A stretch of DNA of 7,175 nucleotides from Flavobacteriales bacterium UBA4011 (GTDB lineage: Bacteria > Bacteroidota > Bacteroidia > Flavobacteriales_D > Crocinitomicaceae), in assembly GCA_002384725.1 (NCBI GenBank), contig DGBF01000149.1, positions 4,732-11,906 on the forward strand, read 5' to 3'. Below are positions 6,773 through 7,175 of this stretch, piece after piece (position 1 is the stretch's first letter; each line of letters starts with the position of its first letter). The notes under the pieces are model-generated. The model ran no database searches and was not told where the DNA came from. It worked only from the letters and a program-made list of their open reading frames with translations. A program made the translations under genes and the position numbers.

Positions 6773-7175
6773 TGTCAAAATTTGGTAAACATATCGTTGT
6801 TTTGGGCGCTGGCGAAAGTGGCGTTGGTGCTGCTATTCTAGCGCAAAAGGAAGGCTATTCTGTATTTGTTTCAGACAAAGGAACAATCAAAGAGGAATAC
6901 CGCTCTGCTTTACTTGAATATGGTATTGAATTCGAAGAAGGTACGCACTCTTTGGACCGCATTCAGGCAGCAGATTGCTTGGTGAAATCACCTGGAATCC
7001 CTTCAACGGTTCCATTTATAAAAGAATTCGCTGAAACGGGTAAAAAAGTGCTTTCAGAAATCGAATTCGCTGGTCCGTATTGTAGAGCAAAAACGATCTG
7101 TATTACAGGAAGTAATGGCAAGACAACAACGACCATGTTGACTCACCATATTTTAAAAAAAGCGGGTATCAAAGT
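6772..7175 (+). CDS. murD: MurD, UDP-MurNAc-L-Ala:D-Glu ligase (5' part, cut by window edge)
   Basis: MurD adds D-glutamate to UDP-MurNAc-L-Ala in the cytoplasm. 134 codons plus two bases are visible, roughly the first 30% of a typical protein of about 450 residues. The N-terminal Rossmann-like UDP-binding domain shows IVVLGAGESGVGAA at residues 8-21, VSDKG at 33-37 and VKSPGIP at 71-77. The ATPase domain opens with the P-loop CITGSNGKTTTT at 110-121. KSPGIP and GxGxSG near the N-terminus separate MurD from MurC, MurE and MurF. The start is GTG at 6772, overlapping the mraY TAG by one base; no in-frame ATG occurs before the P-loop. The frame is open to the window end with no break, so truncation is only by the window. 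Position after mraY is the normal dcw order. Confidence 0.94.
   Translation, partial: MSKFGKHIVVLGAGESGVGAAILAQKEGYSVFVSDKGTIKEEYRSALLEYGIEFEEGTHSLDRIQAADCLVKSPGIPSTVPFIKEFAETGKKVLSEIEFAGPYCRAKTICITGSNGKTTTTMLTHHILKKAGIK

Overview
The window is the promoter-proximal end of a division and cell wall (dcw) cluster, all on the + strand: mraZ, rsmH (mraW), a small ftsL-like gene, ftsI (a class B penicillin-binding protein with a C-terminal PASTA domain), murE, mraY and the first 134 codons of murD, which runs off the right edge. The DNA is AT-rich. The host is most likely a member of Bacteroidota, probably Flavobacteriales-like. The reasons are a TAnnTTTG-type promoter, the lack of Shine-Dalgarno sequences at most starts, a 415-residue MraY with a long extra extracytoplasmic loop, a roughly 700-residue FtsI ending in PASTA, the divergent FtsL-type protein, and the absence of murF between murE and mraY. 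Genus and species cannot be set from the sequence alone.

Positions 1-192 hold no gene I can support. They hold the likely operon promoter (TTTG at 113-116, 20 bp, TATATTTG at 137-144). A tandem 10-bp repeat at 144-163 begins on the last base of the -7 element. It resembles the MraZ operator known from other bacteria (TGG-containing direct repeats with a 10-bp period). A near-copy of this module lies in inverted orientation at 37-51, and a further inverted half-site lies at 171-180. This is the most informative non-coding structure in the window.

From 193 onwards coding is continuous. Junctions are overlaps of 14, 11, 4, 1 and 1 nt, plus one 1-nt gap (ftsL-like to ftsI), so the genes are almost certainly one translationally coupled transcript. 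ftsI and murD both start with GTG. The products fit together: MraZ regulates the operon, RsmH methylates 16S rRNA, the FtsL-like protein and FtsI belong to the septal synthesis machinery, MurD and MurE add D-Glu and (by its DNPR motif) meso-diaminopimelate to the cytoplasmic precursor, and MraY moves the finished UDP-MurNAc-pentapeptide to the lipid carrier to form lipid I.

I found no mobile element, CRISPR array, RNA gene, pseudogene or clearly undescribed system. The coding part is a conserved housekeeping locus. The points worth a second look are the operator architecture upstream of mraZ, the divergent FtsL-like protein and the MraY loop insertion.
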